Source of the DNA: a virus
IMG/VR virus record: IMGVR_UViG_3300018421_005425
Location: 1 to 47,624 of that record
DNA length: 47,624 nucleotides
Reading direction: 5' to 3' (one strand)
Positions within the stretch are counted from its first letter, which is position 1; the number at the start of each line of letters is the position of its first letter. The notes under the pieces were generated by a model. The model was not told the origin of the DNA. It searched no databases and saw only the letters and a list, made by a program, of their open reading frames with translations. Positions 10,301 to 19,829 of the stretch are shown here, piece after piece. Made by a program: the position numbers and the translations under genes.

Positions 10301-13300
10301 ACAGCCACTATCTCACCAGTGTTTGACTTGCCACAAACAGTAAACACATATAACGATACAAAAAACCATGTACAGGTATTTGTTAGAGATGATGATGGGG
10401 CAGGCAATGTTCGCTGGAGAAGTTTAGTTAAAGATGTTGATTACACACTTAGTGAAACACAAGTTACAATAACAAGTAGTGTTACATTTGACAGTGACGG
10501 CCAAGCGTTAATAAAAATTCGTTGGTACCCACTTACAAGTAAGAGTTTTGTTCCACCAAGTGCAGTTAAACTTGGTCTAGTTAACGATTTTACACCAGTA
10601 ACAGATGCAACAAACATTTACGGACATGATGGTAGTATTGTTAAACGTAAAGGTACAGAACTATATAATAGAAACCAAGCAGGCTTTAATATTGAAGACG
10701 CTGTGTTATGGGACTTTGAGTCACGCATTTATAACAACCTAATTTCTACAAATGTAGTTGATTATAAACACATTATGCCAAATGCAAATCGTGTCACAGT
10801 TTATAACTGGAGCGACTTGACAAATGCATTACGTTCAGATTTCAACAAATGGAAAGTTAGAAACAACGTTTCTGCAATTCATGATGCCAGTGCATACAGT
10901 GCTGGAGATCCGTTTACTTGGAATTACAGTAGTGTAGGTCCTGGAATTGGCGGATGGAGAGGATTGTATACTTACTACTTTAATACGGATCGTCCGCATA
11001 CTCATCCGTGGGAGATGTTTGGGTATAATGAAAAACCAAGTTGGTGGGACGCTAACTATAGCTGGACTGATCCAGGAAAACGTACTGCACTTATTACAGC
11101 CCTAAAAGCTGGTCATTATAACGATCCTGCAAATACAGCAAAATACAGTTTAACATATGCATACACTGCATATGATTGGGATACTGATACTCTAGTAACA
11201 AGTGGCGGTGTTTTAAATAATCCAATTGACGCAAACTTAGTAGCGTCTCCAGCAGATCCAGCAATTGCATTTGTTTTTGGTGATTGGGGAGATATTGAAA
11301 ACACATGGAGATCAAGTTCAGAATACAAAATATCATTGTTTACTGCATTAACTAAACTAAGACCGTTACGAGTAGTTAACGACTATTTTAGAAGTAACAA
11401 CAGAACAGAGTTTAACTTTAATACTGTTCAAGTAGCGTTTAGTGACACCAAACAACTAGGCAATAACAAAGATATTACCCTAACTAACGAAAACTTTGAA
11501 GATAACATTATTGAGTACGTTTCAGTTAGAACCGGTGGAAGTGGATATACAAGTTCTCCAGAATTGTCTGTATACAGTAACTTTGGTACTGGCGCTGAAC
11601 TATTGGCAAAAATAAGCGGTGGAAAGGTTGTTGCAGTGTCAGTAACCAATCCAGGCAAAGGATATCAAACAAAACCAAGTATTATTGCAGCGACAGGTTC
11701 AGCAACATTTGATGTAGTATTATTAAGTGGTGCACAAAAGTATGTTGATGGCTTGAGTAATGCTGTTGTTAACTATGCACATAGAAGTGGCACAGATGTA
11801 AGTGTTATAGTTGAGCGTTTAGAAAATTACAGCAACAACCCGATTATTAAAACTGGTGGATTTGTCAATAACAATCAAAGTTTAATTTTAGAAAGTAGTC
11901 AAGACAAAGGGCGTGTTGTAATTCCAGAAGAAAACATTAACACCATAGTTTATACAAGTCAACCCAAAGAAGAACTTTTCTTTGGCGCAGTAAAAGTAAC
12001 AAAAACTGCTACTGGTTATAAAGTGAATGGTTATGACAATACATTACAATACTTTACATATTATAAACCAAATGAAACTGCAGGCAAGATAATTGTTAAT
12101 ATCGGCAACAAGCGAGTATACAAATATAAACAAAACCAGCTTTCTACATCTACCCTAGACTATAATACAACGTTAGCTGGCGACCAAGAGCTATATGAAT
12201 TCTTAATTGGTTATGGTGAATACTTAAACTCAGTGGGCTGGACTGCAACCTGGAGTTCAACAGCAGGAAATACTATCTTGTGGACAGAAACTGCGAGCAA
12301 TGATGATGTATACTATGCAATTCCAAGTACTGAAAAGATAGAAATACGTGAAACAAAGCCTGGATATTTCAGCAATATTGCTAACAAGTTTGATGGCGAA
12401 TTTAACGTTATCAATCAAAATGGATATCAAATATTAAACAATAAATTGCTGATAACTCGCAACGTAATTAATGACATAGACGGTGTTACAACTGTTGAGT
12501 CAAGAGACGGGGCAAGCATTTATGGATTAAGACTTTATAGAGTTGAAGTAGAACACGCATTTATTGTTGATAATACAACAAATTTTGATGATTTAATTTA
12601 TGATCCAGTATTGGGCACAAAACATAATCGTATTATTTGGAGAGGTAACAGAACAAAAGATTGGAATGGTAAGTTCTACGCACCAGGATTTATTATTAAT
12701 GGAGAAACGCTACTTCCAAACTTTGACACGGTTGCAAGTGAAATAAGCAAGTACTACGGACCAGGAAATACATTAAGTAATCAACAACAAGTAGACACTG
12801 CACGTTTTAATATTGGTTATAACAAACCAAGTTGGAACGAAGTTATTGGCTTAGACGATGACACACTGTTTAACTTCATTAAAGGTACTCGTAAATATAA
12901 AGGCACACGCCATGCTTTAAACGCATTTATGAGAAATACAGCATTGTTTGGAACCCTTGCAACTGCTAAGGTACATGAAGAATGGGCAATACGCACAGCA
13001 GACTATGGTGACACTCGTAGTAGAGATACACTTGAATTTGCAATCAATAAAGAACTACTAAAGACAAATCCACAGCCTGTACGATTTAGTGCAGATGAGC
13101 TAAATGATGTTCTAAGTGATATTGTTATCGATGTTGACTTTAATAGTGATTTGCTAGTTACAGGTTCTCCTGGAAACAACTTTACAACTAGATGGCCTAA
13201 AACATTTAATTATACTACAATATCACAAGAATCATTATATGCTAATGATTTAATAACAGCAGGACTTCCGCTGTTGACAGAAGCTGACTATCGTGTTTTA

Positions 13301-16300
13301 AATAGAGATGATTTTGAATTATTCCCACAAGAAGTCAAAACTGAGTATAGTTTTGATGGAGAGTGGAGAAATATTCAACACTGGGATAACAAGACAGCAT
13401 ACAAGTACAAGGATCGTGTGATTTACAAAGGGCGTGTTTGGGAAATGCTTGACCCAGACGGAACAAGTGGATTGACTAGACCAAATGATCCTGTTACTAC
13501 TACAGGAACTGTTACGCTTCCAGTTATTCCAAGTTCTAGTACTGGTGAAACTTTAGTTATTGACGGAAATACAATTACACTACAACGTACAACTACAACT
13601 AGTACATATGGATCTATTGTAGTTGAAGGAACAAACGACATTCTTTCAAGTAATGTAGTATTAGACGGAACTACTATTGTGCTTGGAACAACCTCAAATA
13701 ATGCAAGAACAATTACATTTGACACAACAACATCAACAATAGTTTACAATAATGCACAAATTGTTGGAAGTGTAATCAGTCCACAAATTCTAGGCAGTGC
13801 CACAAAAGAATTAATTATTGAAAACACAAGTGTTTTGTTTGATGAAACAGAAACATTGTCACAAAACATTACTGCACAAACAGCATTTGAACAGATGTTC
13901 TTTGATGCATTTGAGTCAGGAGTAAACACGTCTGTTATACGCTCAAGTGTTGCAACACAAAGAATTCAAAGACTAGAAGCGTTTAGAACAGCATACAGTG
14001 CTGCAACAAGTAACGCATCATACTCTAGTTTCTTAACTCAATACTTTGCTAATAGTCCAGTTGGATTAGAGATTAGTTTACTACTTTCTCTTAATGCAGG
14101 ATCTCCATCATATCAGACTGAGTTAGAAAACTTGATTTCTAATGATATTGACTTAATTAACAATTCATTAGGAACAACATATGATGCTCCAAGTGTTATT
14201 GCTGGCACGGAAACTGTTACACCTGCAAATATTGCAAGTGCACAAGCAGATCTAGATGATAGCAGTTTCCCAACTGACATCAAGAACTATTTAATTGCAA
14301 ACCCAACAACGCCGTTTACTACAACTACAGTAGTATCCACAACAACAGGAACAGTATTTAAAACATACAACCTGACAGAAATTATTGATAAAATTAATGG
14401 CACTGGTATTGCTAATGTGACAGCAAGCAACAGCAATAATCGTCTGCTAATTACAAAAACAACTAATACTCCAAGTATTGAATTTACATTAACAGTAAGT
14501 GTCGCAAGTGCAAACACTGAAGTTGGTATTGCTTCAAGTGGTCCTACAATTGTAACAAGTACTGGTAGTGTTGTAACTACAAGTCCAAATCTTACATTAC
14601 AGCAAGTAATTGATCAAATTAATGCAGCTAGTATTACTGGAATTGTAGCTGGAACTGGCGGAACAAACAGTAACTTGTTAAAAATTACCAGCACAAACCA
14701 AACACTATATATTGGCAATGGTACTGCTAATTCAACAATTGGGTTATCAGTAGGCGCAACATCAGCACCAACGACTATCACAAACATTAATACAAATGTA
14801 GACTTGGCTTCTATGATTGACATTATCAATAGTGCTGCAATTGCTGGTGTTTCAGCAAGTAACAGTAACAACCGCTTAAGATTGACAAGTACAAATGCTA
14901 CACTTGTAATTGGTGCTGGTACAGCTAACACCACAGTTGGATTAACTGCACAAACATTAAGTGCTACACAAAACGTGATATCAAATATGTTTAACGCATT
15001 TGTTGGTAGCGATGGAAATCAAGTATTCCAAGAGATGGAACACGACCCTAATATTTTCAGCATTTGGGTTGCAGACAACAAAGATGCAGAAGTTAGCACA
15101 TCAAGTGGATATAGTGTTTACCAGACTATGGATTTTGGTATGTATATTACTAGAGCATGTGCTGGTGTTAATGATGCAGATGATGCACAAATTACTATAG
15201 CAGTAGCAGACAGTAATACACAAGCACACAATTTAGTTAAGGGCGATTATGTATTCATTTCAGGTAGTAATACCGTCCCTAGTATTGACGGAATACACAA
15301 AGTTACTGAGGTAGACTCAAACAAAGTAACCTTCTACATTGACGAATACATTGATGAAGAAGGAAATGTTGGTAATGTTTATCCAATGCGTAATGTTAGA
15401 TTCCCTAGTTTTGCATCTCTAAACAACAGTTATAATTCACAAGTGAATGGAATGTTTGTTTATAATTTCTCAGGACTTAGACAAAACAATCAACAAACTC
15501 CTAAATTTGCATTTGTTGATGACGACGGTACTGGTTCACCAGCAGTTTACAAGTTCTTGGGTTCTTATACAAACAATACAGGACACACTGGCGATGGTTG
15601 GTTTAAAGTTCGCACAAGTGCAAGTCAAGCAAGAAATGACTTGATGGAAAGTGTAAAAATTTATGACGCTACAACTAGAAGTCTAATTACGCAGTTGGAA
15701 GTATTTGATCCAGCTAAAGGAATTATTCCTGGATTTATTGATGAAGAGATTGATTTTATACTTACATCTGATCTAGCCAGTTATAATTACAACACACTTG
15801 ATGGCTTTACAGAAAATACAAAGGCATGGACTAGCGACATGGTTGGATTACGCTGGTGGGATATCAATAATGCAATCTATGTTGACTATGAACAAGACAG
15901 TATTGATTATAAACAAGCGTATTGGGGAAGATTGTTTGACGGTGCCACTATTGACATATATGAATGGACTCGCAGTAGCGTATTGCCAGAGGAGTGGGAA
16001 AACCTAGTAGCTCGTAATGGATATGTTGATGGTAGACAAGCAACTGGTGAACCACTGAGTGTAATAGTTGACGGTGAAACAGTTTATCAATGGGTTGAAG
16101 AAAACTATTATAATCCAAGAAACAAACGCACAGAAACAAGTTATTACTTCTGGGTTAAAAATAAATTAAGTAGTGTTGGTAAAAGAAATTACAACACTTA
16201 TCAACTAGCTAGAATATTGAAAAACCCAACAGCATTTGATGTTTCTTGGTTTGCTGCGGCTGGAAACCAAGAACTTATTCTTGCTAATATTGAACAATAT

Positions 16301-18277
16301 GTTACTGCAAACAGTGTTGTACAAATAAATCAAAAGTACGACAGTAATGCACTTCCAATGAGCGAATGGACACTACTTGCTGAAAACGATCCAGTAAGTG
16401 TAATTCCAGAGCAACTGCATATTAAAATGCGTGATAGCCTAGTGGGTTACAATAGAAATACAGATGTATACTCTTATAGCACTTGGTCAAATAGCACAGT
16501 GTATCAGGCAAATCAAGTTGTAGAAGTTAGTGGTAATTTTTACATAAGTAGAAATGAAAATACCAATGTCAATCCAACAACAGACACACAAATGGCTAAG
16601 TGGGAAAGAATCTATGACTATACATTACCAGACGGAACACCAGAAAGTGACATTTCAGTAGATCGTCCACATGCATTGCCAGATTTAGATTTGCACCCAT
16701 ACAATCGTTACGGACACTTAATTAGACCAAGACAAAGTTTAGTAAGAGAAATTCCAATTGCAAGACACAATTTTGTAGAAACAGCAAACAAATTACTTGC
16801 TGAAATGAACTTAATAGAAGAAGTCAGTAACTGGGATCGTGTGTTATCTTCGACATTTGTTGAAGGAACAGTTACATACAATATGAAAAATTATTGGAAC
16901 TATGTTGATTACGTGAGAAATTCATATGACATAAGTATACCTACAAAGTATAGAGTCAAAACAAAAGAGCAAATTAGTGGTCAACTTGGACTTCCATTCC
17001 CATATGTAAACGGCGACACTGTGCTAGTTACAGATGTTATGCATAACGATGGTATAAACAGACCAGAAATTTACACTAGAATTAACGATGAATGGATATT
17101 AGAGTATAAAGAAAAATCTACTATAGAGATTAGTGAAGAAATTTGGAACAATGAAAAATTTGGTCTAGGTTTTGATTTATCTGGCTTTGATACTGACGGA
17201 TTTGATAATAGTGTTGATGGTATTTTGACTAGAATAATTGACGAGTTGCGTTACACAATCTTTATTGGATCACACCAAGTAAAATATAACCAGCTTTGGT
17301 TTAAACTATTGTATCAGGCAGTTGCAGACAATGCAGTTGATGATTTTGCATTTAAAACAACATTTGTTAAGCTAAATGTAGAACACCCACTGCAAACTGC
17401 TAGAGAAAAGTATATGGGATACAACATTGATGTTGTTACAGAATTCTTTAATAGTATTAAGCCATTCCATACAAAATTACATAGCATTGTAGACAGTAAT
17501 ACACATACTGATTCTGTAAGTACAAATATAACTGAACAAAATCGTCAAACGTTTATTACAATGCGCTACAATGATCACAGTGAGCGTGAATGGGAAGGTG
17601 ATACAATACTAACAGGTGGCACATTTACAACCGAACCAGATAACACAGATACAATCACATTTACTACAGTGGATGGAGACATTGAATTTGTGTATAATGG
17701 CAATGTTTTCCAACAAGCGCCAACTGAAGGTTGGGGTACTGAGCTTGTTCCAATGGATGTGTTAGAAAACATTCGTATTCGTGTACAAACCAACACAAGT
17801 GGAAGTACAGTTGATCCTACTAATACTCGCACATTCCAGATGAATATATTTGAACCATATAACATTGAGGAAAATATTGTGATAGCACAAGCAAACGTTG
17901 CGGTGGTTCAAACAACTGTTACTGCTGATGCAACAACAATACCACTAGTTGATGCTAGTATGATGACTGTTCCAACTGATGGCATATTGGGTGTAGCTTG
18001 GATTGGAACAGAGCGTGTAACATATGGTGCTGTTGATGGAAACAACTTAGTATATGTAACCAGAGGCACATACGCTACAACAGCACAAGAACACGTAGGT
18101 GGAACAATAGTTAATGACGGAAGCAAGCAATTAAGAATTCTTCCAGCATTGGCTAATTTTGGACACTACGGTGATAATTTGAGACTTGCATACAATGATA
18201 ACGGTGTAAGTCTAGCGACAAGCGGTACTACTCCTGAACATGAGTTCATAAGAAATGCCGGTTTTGGAACGTTATAA
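7325..18277 (+). CDS. Giant (3650 aa) virion/baseplate protein in the gp7 position
   Basis: This protein of roughly 400 kDa follows gp6, where T4 has wedge gene 7. Its N-terminus ('ELLPAIFQTSINKRFLNSTLEQLL', then 'YDMFINYHHYFWLVDYLP') is of a type I associate with large structural proteins of marine T4-like phages; this is recalled, not searched. Visible modules: three WxxxxxYxxxxxV-type segments resembling CBM5/12 carbohydrate-binding modules (about 387-433, 2020-2055 and 3050-3098); a GSGYTSSPEL-type repeat (about 1401-1455) like that in gp6; a Ser/Thr-rich stretch (about 2050-2200); three hook-IN-like repeats (about 2345-2541); and a C-terminal 'ERVTYGAVDGN...VTRGT' motif (about 3560-3590) common in phage fibres. 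It probably works as an extended baseplate or fibre component that may touch host glycans. gp7 homology is inferred from position. Translation is coupled to gp6 by ATGA, with a GGAG at 7311-7314. Confidence 0.72.
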   Translation: MSTQYHAKPVLAKKSVRPGESSEHVGIRNTTELLPAIFQTSINKRFLNSTLEQLLSSGSMEAVNYFAGNTQNRTVNETFLHDQRSSDNYQFVPGSVVRNKDNDITQAMSYDDFLDILKFNEVDVKNTNRIFNEPGYTLDLPINYDMFINYHHYFWLVDYLPVCDINATVSDPINISDIVGAVYYTTPILSNGKALSLQDGMRIRFTGSNFTGSAGYSVNDIFIVDGVGTSIALTKQFEDAGNGNYGKRVWFNDTIYGTQEPSQWNGSEVDFIYPEYDLTDYQAYSREYTVEQRHTVDQSSWSRRNLWIHEEAVLTIADFVDVDAHDFLLERFRGIRPIIEFRANIEKYNFATQSLGSVTHIYDNVDDPATEIIGTAFDLASYVVTETWTNTGYEYGDHVKLDSNGVISYWNCIKTHTEARNPSHSENNIYWKSIQSRDLISGDRILFLNSTNATYNNKIFDVTVSGGVVTTLTEVYGASSTALNVGDGVNVRIGYNNVFGESYPNDIYSGSEWHWDGSKWVYSQQKDSRNDSILFQLYDTSSIKLDNQTLYPNSNFAGDFIFKYGTSNSTEIDSALGIQPRYVDYGNEPGLSFDIGLGSVRYTFNDRNTTDDPENTNASVLSEVLGYYYYKKLDNNQYYNGWVEIRGGQPVKKHAQKVVVDANQPIVVNLGTSNINSDNILKFTKRNGKLEVYQGGNLHNTRINGLNPSLFVEKNKTYTITTYFDSTDIEFVDTDGSALSNITIGTATNNTFTLQVDSAFDKKVFRYRLVSDNTVTGLIYDNTETSSNLKVTKNGSDFTTYSVANQKLTISSSYAKDDVFDVTWISDDNITDSDGVDLPADTHILNPQNEFLTQVSFGDILSHMKDQIVNIPGLTGNFFGVNNYRNLPRVHEFGGTIRQQPYSTELLSQLVMHNDTNIFSSLKHASNSYASFKKQFLQKCIQLHNTMDSSKAVYEIVDEALKNITIGKNKNDVFANSNMLKFNDYEETTGYWTATISPVFDLPQTVNTYNDTKNHVQVFVRDDDGAGNVRWRSLVKDVDYTLSETQVTITSSVTFDSDGQALIKIRWYPLTSKSFVPPSAVKLGLVNDFTPVTDATNIYGHDGSIVKRKGTELYNRNQAGFNIEDAVLWDFESRIYNNLISTNVVDYKHIMPNANRVTVYNWSDLTNALRSDFNKWKVRNNVSAIHDASAYSAGDPFTWNYSSVGPGIGGWRGLYTYYFNTDRPHTHPWEMFGYNEKPSWWDANYSWTDPGKRTALITALKAGHYNDPANTAKYSLTYAYTAYDWDTDTLVTSGGVLNNPIDANLVASPADPAIAFVFGDWGDIENTWRSSSEYKISLFTALTKLRPLRVVNDYFRSNNRTEFNFNTVQVAFSDTKQLGNNKDITLTNENFEDNIIEYVSVRTGGSGYTSSPELSVYSNFGTGAELLAKISGGKVVAVSVTNPGKGYQTKPSIIAATGSATFDVVLLSGAQKYVDGLSNAVVNYAHRSGTDVSVIVERLENYSNNPIIKTGGFVNNNQSLILESSQDKGRVVIPEENINTIVYTSQPKEELFFGAVKVTKTATGYKVNGYDNTLQYFTYYKPNETAGKIIVNIGNKRVYKYKQNQLSTSTLDYNTTLAGDQELYEFLIGYGEYLNSVGWTATWSSTAGNTILWTETASNDDVYYAIPSTEKIEIRETKPGYFSNIANKFDGEFNVINQNGYQILNNKLLITRNVINDIDGVTTVESRDGASIYGLRLYRVEVEHAFIVDNTTNFDDLIYDPVLGTKHNRIIWRGNRTKDWNGKFYAPGFIINGETLLPNFDTVASEISKYYGPGNTLSNQQQVDTARFNIGYNKPSWNEVIGLDDDTLFNFIKGTRKYKGTRHALNAFMRNTALFGTLATAKVHEEWAIRTADYGDTRSRDTLEFAINKELLKTNPQPVRFSADELNDVLSDIVIDVDFNSDLLVTGSPGNNFTTRWPKTFNYTTISQESLYANDLITAGLPLLTEADYRVLNRDDFELFPQEVKTEYSFDGEWRNIQHWDNKTAYKYKDRVIYKGRVWEMLDPDGTSGLTRPNDPVTTTGTVTLPVIPSSSTGETLVIDGNTITLQRTTTTSTYGSIVVEGTNDILSSNVVLDGTTIVLGTTSNNARTITFDTTTSTIVYNNAQIVGSVISPQILGSATKELIIENTSVLFDETETLSQNITAQTAFEQMFFDAFESGVNTSVIRSSVATQRIQRLEAFRTAYSAATSNASYSSFLTQYFANSPVGLEISLLLSLNAGSPSYQTELENLISNDIDLINNSLGTTYDAPSVIAGTETVTPANIASAQADLDDSSFPTDIKNYLIANPTTPFTTTTVVSTTTGTVFKTYNLTEIIDKINGTGIANVTASNSNNRLLITKTTNTPSIEFTLTVSVASANTEVGIASSGPTIVTSTGSVVTTSPNLTLQQVIDQINAASITGIVAGTGGTNSNLLKITSTNQTLYIGNGTANSTIGLSVGATSAPTTITNINTNVDLASMIDIINSAAIAGVSASNSNNRLRLTSTNATLVIGAGTANTTVGLTAQTLSATQNVISNMFNAFVGSDGNQVFQEMEHDPNIFSIWVADNKDAEVSTSSGYSVYQTMDFGMYITRACAGVNDADDAQITIAVADSNTQAHNLVKGDYVFISGSNTVPSIDGIHKVTEVDSNKVTFYIDEYIDEEGNVGNVYPMRNVRFPSFASLNNSYNSQVNGMFVYNFSGLRQNNQQTPKFAFVDDDGTGSPAVYKFLGSYTNNTGHTGDGWFKVRTSASQARNDLMESVKIYDATTRSLITQLEVFDPAKGIIPGFIDEEIDFILTSDLASYNYNTLDGFTENTKAWTSDMVGLRWWDINNAIYVDYEQDSIDYKQAYWGRLFDGATIDIYEWTRSSVLPEEWENLVARNGYVDGRQATGEPLSVIVDGETVYQWVEENYYNPRNKRTETSYYFWVKNKLSSVGKRNYNTYQLARILKNPTAFDVSWFAAAGNQELILANIEQYVTANSVVQINQKYDSNALPMSEWTLLAENDPVSVIPEQLHIKMRDSLVGYNRNTDVYSYSTWSNSTVYQANQVVEVSGNFYISRNENTNVNPTTDTQMAKWERIYDYTLPDGTPESDISVDRPHALPDLDLHPYNRYGHLIRPRQSLVREIPIARHNFVETANKLLAEMNLIEEVSNWDRVLSSTFVEGTVTYNMKNYWNYVDYVRNSYDISIPTKYRVKTKEQISGQLGLPFPYVNGDTVLVTDVMHNDGINRPEIYTRINDEWILEYKEKSTIEISEEIWNNEKFGLGFDLSGFDTDGFDNSVDGILTRIIDELRYTIFIGSHQVKYNQLWFKLLYQAVADNAVDDFAFKTTFVKLNVEHPLQTAREKYMGYNIDVVTEFFNSIKPFHTKLHSIVDSNTHTDSVSTNITEQNRQTFITMRYNDHSEREWEGDTILTGGTFTTEPDNTDTITFTTVDGDIEFVYNGNVFQQAPTEGWGTELVPMDVLENIRIRVQTNTSGSTVDPTNTRTFQMNIFEPYNIEENIVIAQANVAVVQTTVTADATTIPLVDASMMTVPTDGILGVAWIGTERVTYGAVDGNNLVYVTRGTYATTAQEHVGGTIVNDGSKQLRILPALANFGHYGDNLRLAYNDNGVSLATSGTTPEHEFIRNAGFGTL
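14350..14955 (+). repeat. Three tandem hook-IN-like protein repeats inside the giant gene
   Basis: Three successive segments share the pattern 'hydrophobic-x-x-(V/I)IDxIN...I.GV.A..SNNRL.(I/L)T.T...(L/I)xIGxGTANxTxGL'. The second and third are closest to each other. The pattern resembles repeats in flagellar hook-associated proteins and some phage fibres. At DNA level they have diverged, so they are old duplications rather than recent slippage. Confidence 0.7.
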
Positions 18278-18280
18278 ATA
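18273..18280 (+). promoter_or_regulatory. T4-type late promoter (TATAAATA)
   Basis: A perfect TATAAATA overlaps the stop codon of the giant gene and lies 20 bases before the ATG at 18300. This leaves room for a short leader containing GGAATAAG as a Shine-Dalgarno sequence. It matches the T4 late consensus recognised by gp55-type sigma with the sliding clamp. It would start a transcript for the three tail genes at 18300-20972. Confidence 0.65.
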
Positions 18281-18299
18281 TTATAAATGGAATAAGAAA

Positions 18300-18899
18300 A
18301 TGAGTGTATCTAAAATTGAAAAATCATTGATAGGAGTAGAAGGTCACATTACAATATGGGATCCTGAAAGCGGTGAAGTATTGGTTCGTCGCCGAAATGC
18401 TATCAACTTTGAAAACATGAGTATTGCATTAGCAAAATTACTAGCAAACGAAACTGGAGCAGTAGGATCATATCACATTGGAACAATGAGATTTGGTAAT
18501 TCTGGAACTACTATTGATGCAATTGGTGCAGTAACATACAAAGCGCCAAATACAACATTAACAAGTGGTTCACTTTACAACGAAACATTTAGTAAAGTAG
18601 TTGATGAGGCTGTGTCTGGAAGTGCTGACAACAGTGTTGAAGTTTCGCACACCACTACATTACTCTACAGTGATGTTATCACTACCTGCACACTTGATTA
18701 TGGTGAACCAGTTGGGCAAGACACATTAGACACTGCTACTACTATGGATGGAGATTATGTTTTTGACGAGCTAGCGTTATATACTGCAAATAATGATTTG
18801 TTAACACATGTTATTTTCCATCCAGTACAAAAAAGTGCAAACAGAAAAATTCAAGTGATTTATACAATTAGATTGCGTACATCATATAGTGACGTTTAA
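18300..18899 (+). CDS. Predicted tail/virion protein, unknown
   Basis: The frame opens at 18255, but that ATG lies inside the giant gene. The ATG at 18300 follows the late promoter and a GGAATAAG Shine-Dalgarno sequence, so it is chosen; the product is about 199 aa. The sequence has an N-terminal 'HITIWDPESGEVLVRRRNAINFENMS' type segment, a 'GTMRFGNSGT' motif, a Ser/Thr-rich middle and a beta-rich C-terminus ('IQVIYTIRL'). Such proteins occur among tail genes of other phages, but no specific function can be assigned. Its place between the giant baseplate protein and the fibre proteins, behind a late promoter, supports a virion component. Confidence 0.6.
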   Translation: MSVSKIEKSLIGVEGHITIWDPESGEVLVRRRNAINFENMSIALAKLLANETGAVGSYHIGTMRFGNSGTTIDAIGAVTYKAPNTTLTSGSLYNETFSKVVDEAVSGSADNSVEVSHTTTLLYSDVITTCTLDYGEPVGQDTLDTATTMDGDYVFDELALYTANNDLLTHVIFHPVQKSANRKIQVIYTIRLRTSYSDV

Positions 18900-18910
18900 T
18901 AGGAAAAAAG

Positions 18911-19828
18911 ATGCCATATACAGTAGATTATTCAGAAAGCGGAAAAACGCCAATAGTTGTAAACGACGGTACAGTAAACACTAGTACCAGTTTAAAACTT
19001 ATCGGCAAAAATTATAACAGATTTGGCGAATATTTTAATGAAAATATGTTGCACTTGTTAGAAAATTTTGCAGCAACTACGGCGCCTGACAATCCTTCAG
19101 AGGGGCAGCTTTGGTACGATACAAGTGAAAGTCAACTTTATTTGTACGATAATGGAAAATGGTACCCAATTGGGTTTCCAGCTGGAAATACAAGAATTGA
19201 AGCTAGAAGAAGACTTGACACAAATGGTGTAACACACTATACTTTGGAAAGTATTGTAGATGGTAATATTATTACCATCACAGTTGATGACACTGTAGCA
19301 TGGACACCAGCAGCAAGTGAATTCTTGGAAGATGGCGTTACTGTACTAACAACACAATTTCCAGTTATACAGTCTGGCATCAACATGAACACTACTGTAA
19401 ATTATAAATTTAGAGGTACAGCTACTAGTGCTGAATATGCTGACCTTGCAGAACGTTATGCAGCAGACAAAGAATATGAGCCAGGTACATTAGTGAAAAT
19501 AGGCGGATCACACGAAATTACACAAACTTTACAAGTAGCTGACGACGAAGTTTTTGGCGTGATATCAACAGCGCCAGGATTTGAAATGAATAGTGCAGCA
19601 GGAACAGACGTCACACACCCTTATGTAGCATTAGCTGGGCGTGTTCCGTGCAAAGTTGTAGGAAAAATTAGAAAAGGTCAACGTTTGATATCAAGTAATA
19701 CCCCAGGCCATGCACAAGTAGACACTGGTGCAGGTGTGCTGGACTATAGATTAGTTGTTGGTAGAGCTCTTGCAGACAAAATGGACAACGGTATAGGTGT
19801 TGTTGAAATAATTGTAGGAGCAAAGTAA
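18911..19828 (+). CDS. Tail fibre-like protein with peptidase-G2/chaperone-like C-terminal domain
   Basis: The N-terminal part (about 1-95) has a pattern I associate with marine myovirus fibre proteins: 'NTSTSLKLIGKNYNRFGEYFNENMLHLLENF', then 'PSEGQLWYD' and 'LYLYDNGKWYPIG'. The C-terminal part (about 170-305) contains 'ATSAEYADLAERYAADKEYEPGTLV.IGG' and 'GVISTAPGFEMN', which resembles peptidase-G2 or intramolecular-chaperone-type fibre ends; some members of that group self-cleave, but cleavage cannot be shown here. AGGAAAAAAG precedes the ATG. It is followed after one base by the next structural gene. A virion fibre or fibre-tip role is likely. Confidence 0.65.
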   Translation: MPYTVDYSESGKTPIVVNDGTVNTSTSLKLIGKNYNRFGEYFNENMLHLLENFAATTAPDNPSEGQLWYDTSESQLYLYDNGKWYPIGFPAGNTRIEARRRLDTNGVTHYTLESIVDGNIITITVDDTVAWTPAASEFLEDGVTVLTTQFPVIQSGINMNTTVNYKFRGTATSAEYADLAERYAADKEYEPGTLVKIGGSHEITQTLQVADDEVFGVISTAPGFEMNSAAGTDVTHPYVALAGRVPCKVVGKIRKGQRLISSNTPGHAQVDTGAGVLDYRLVVGRALADKMDNGIGVVEIIVGAK

Positions 19829-19829
19829 T

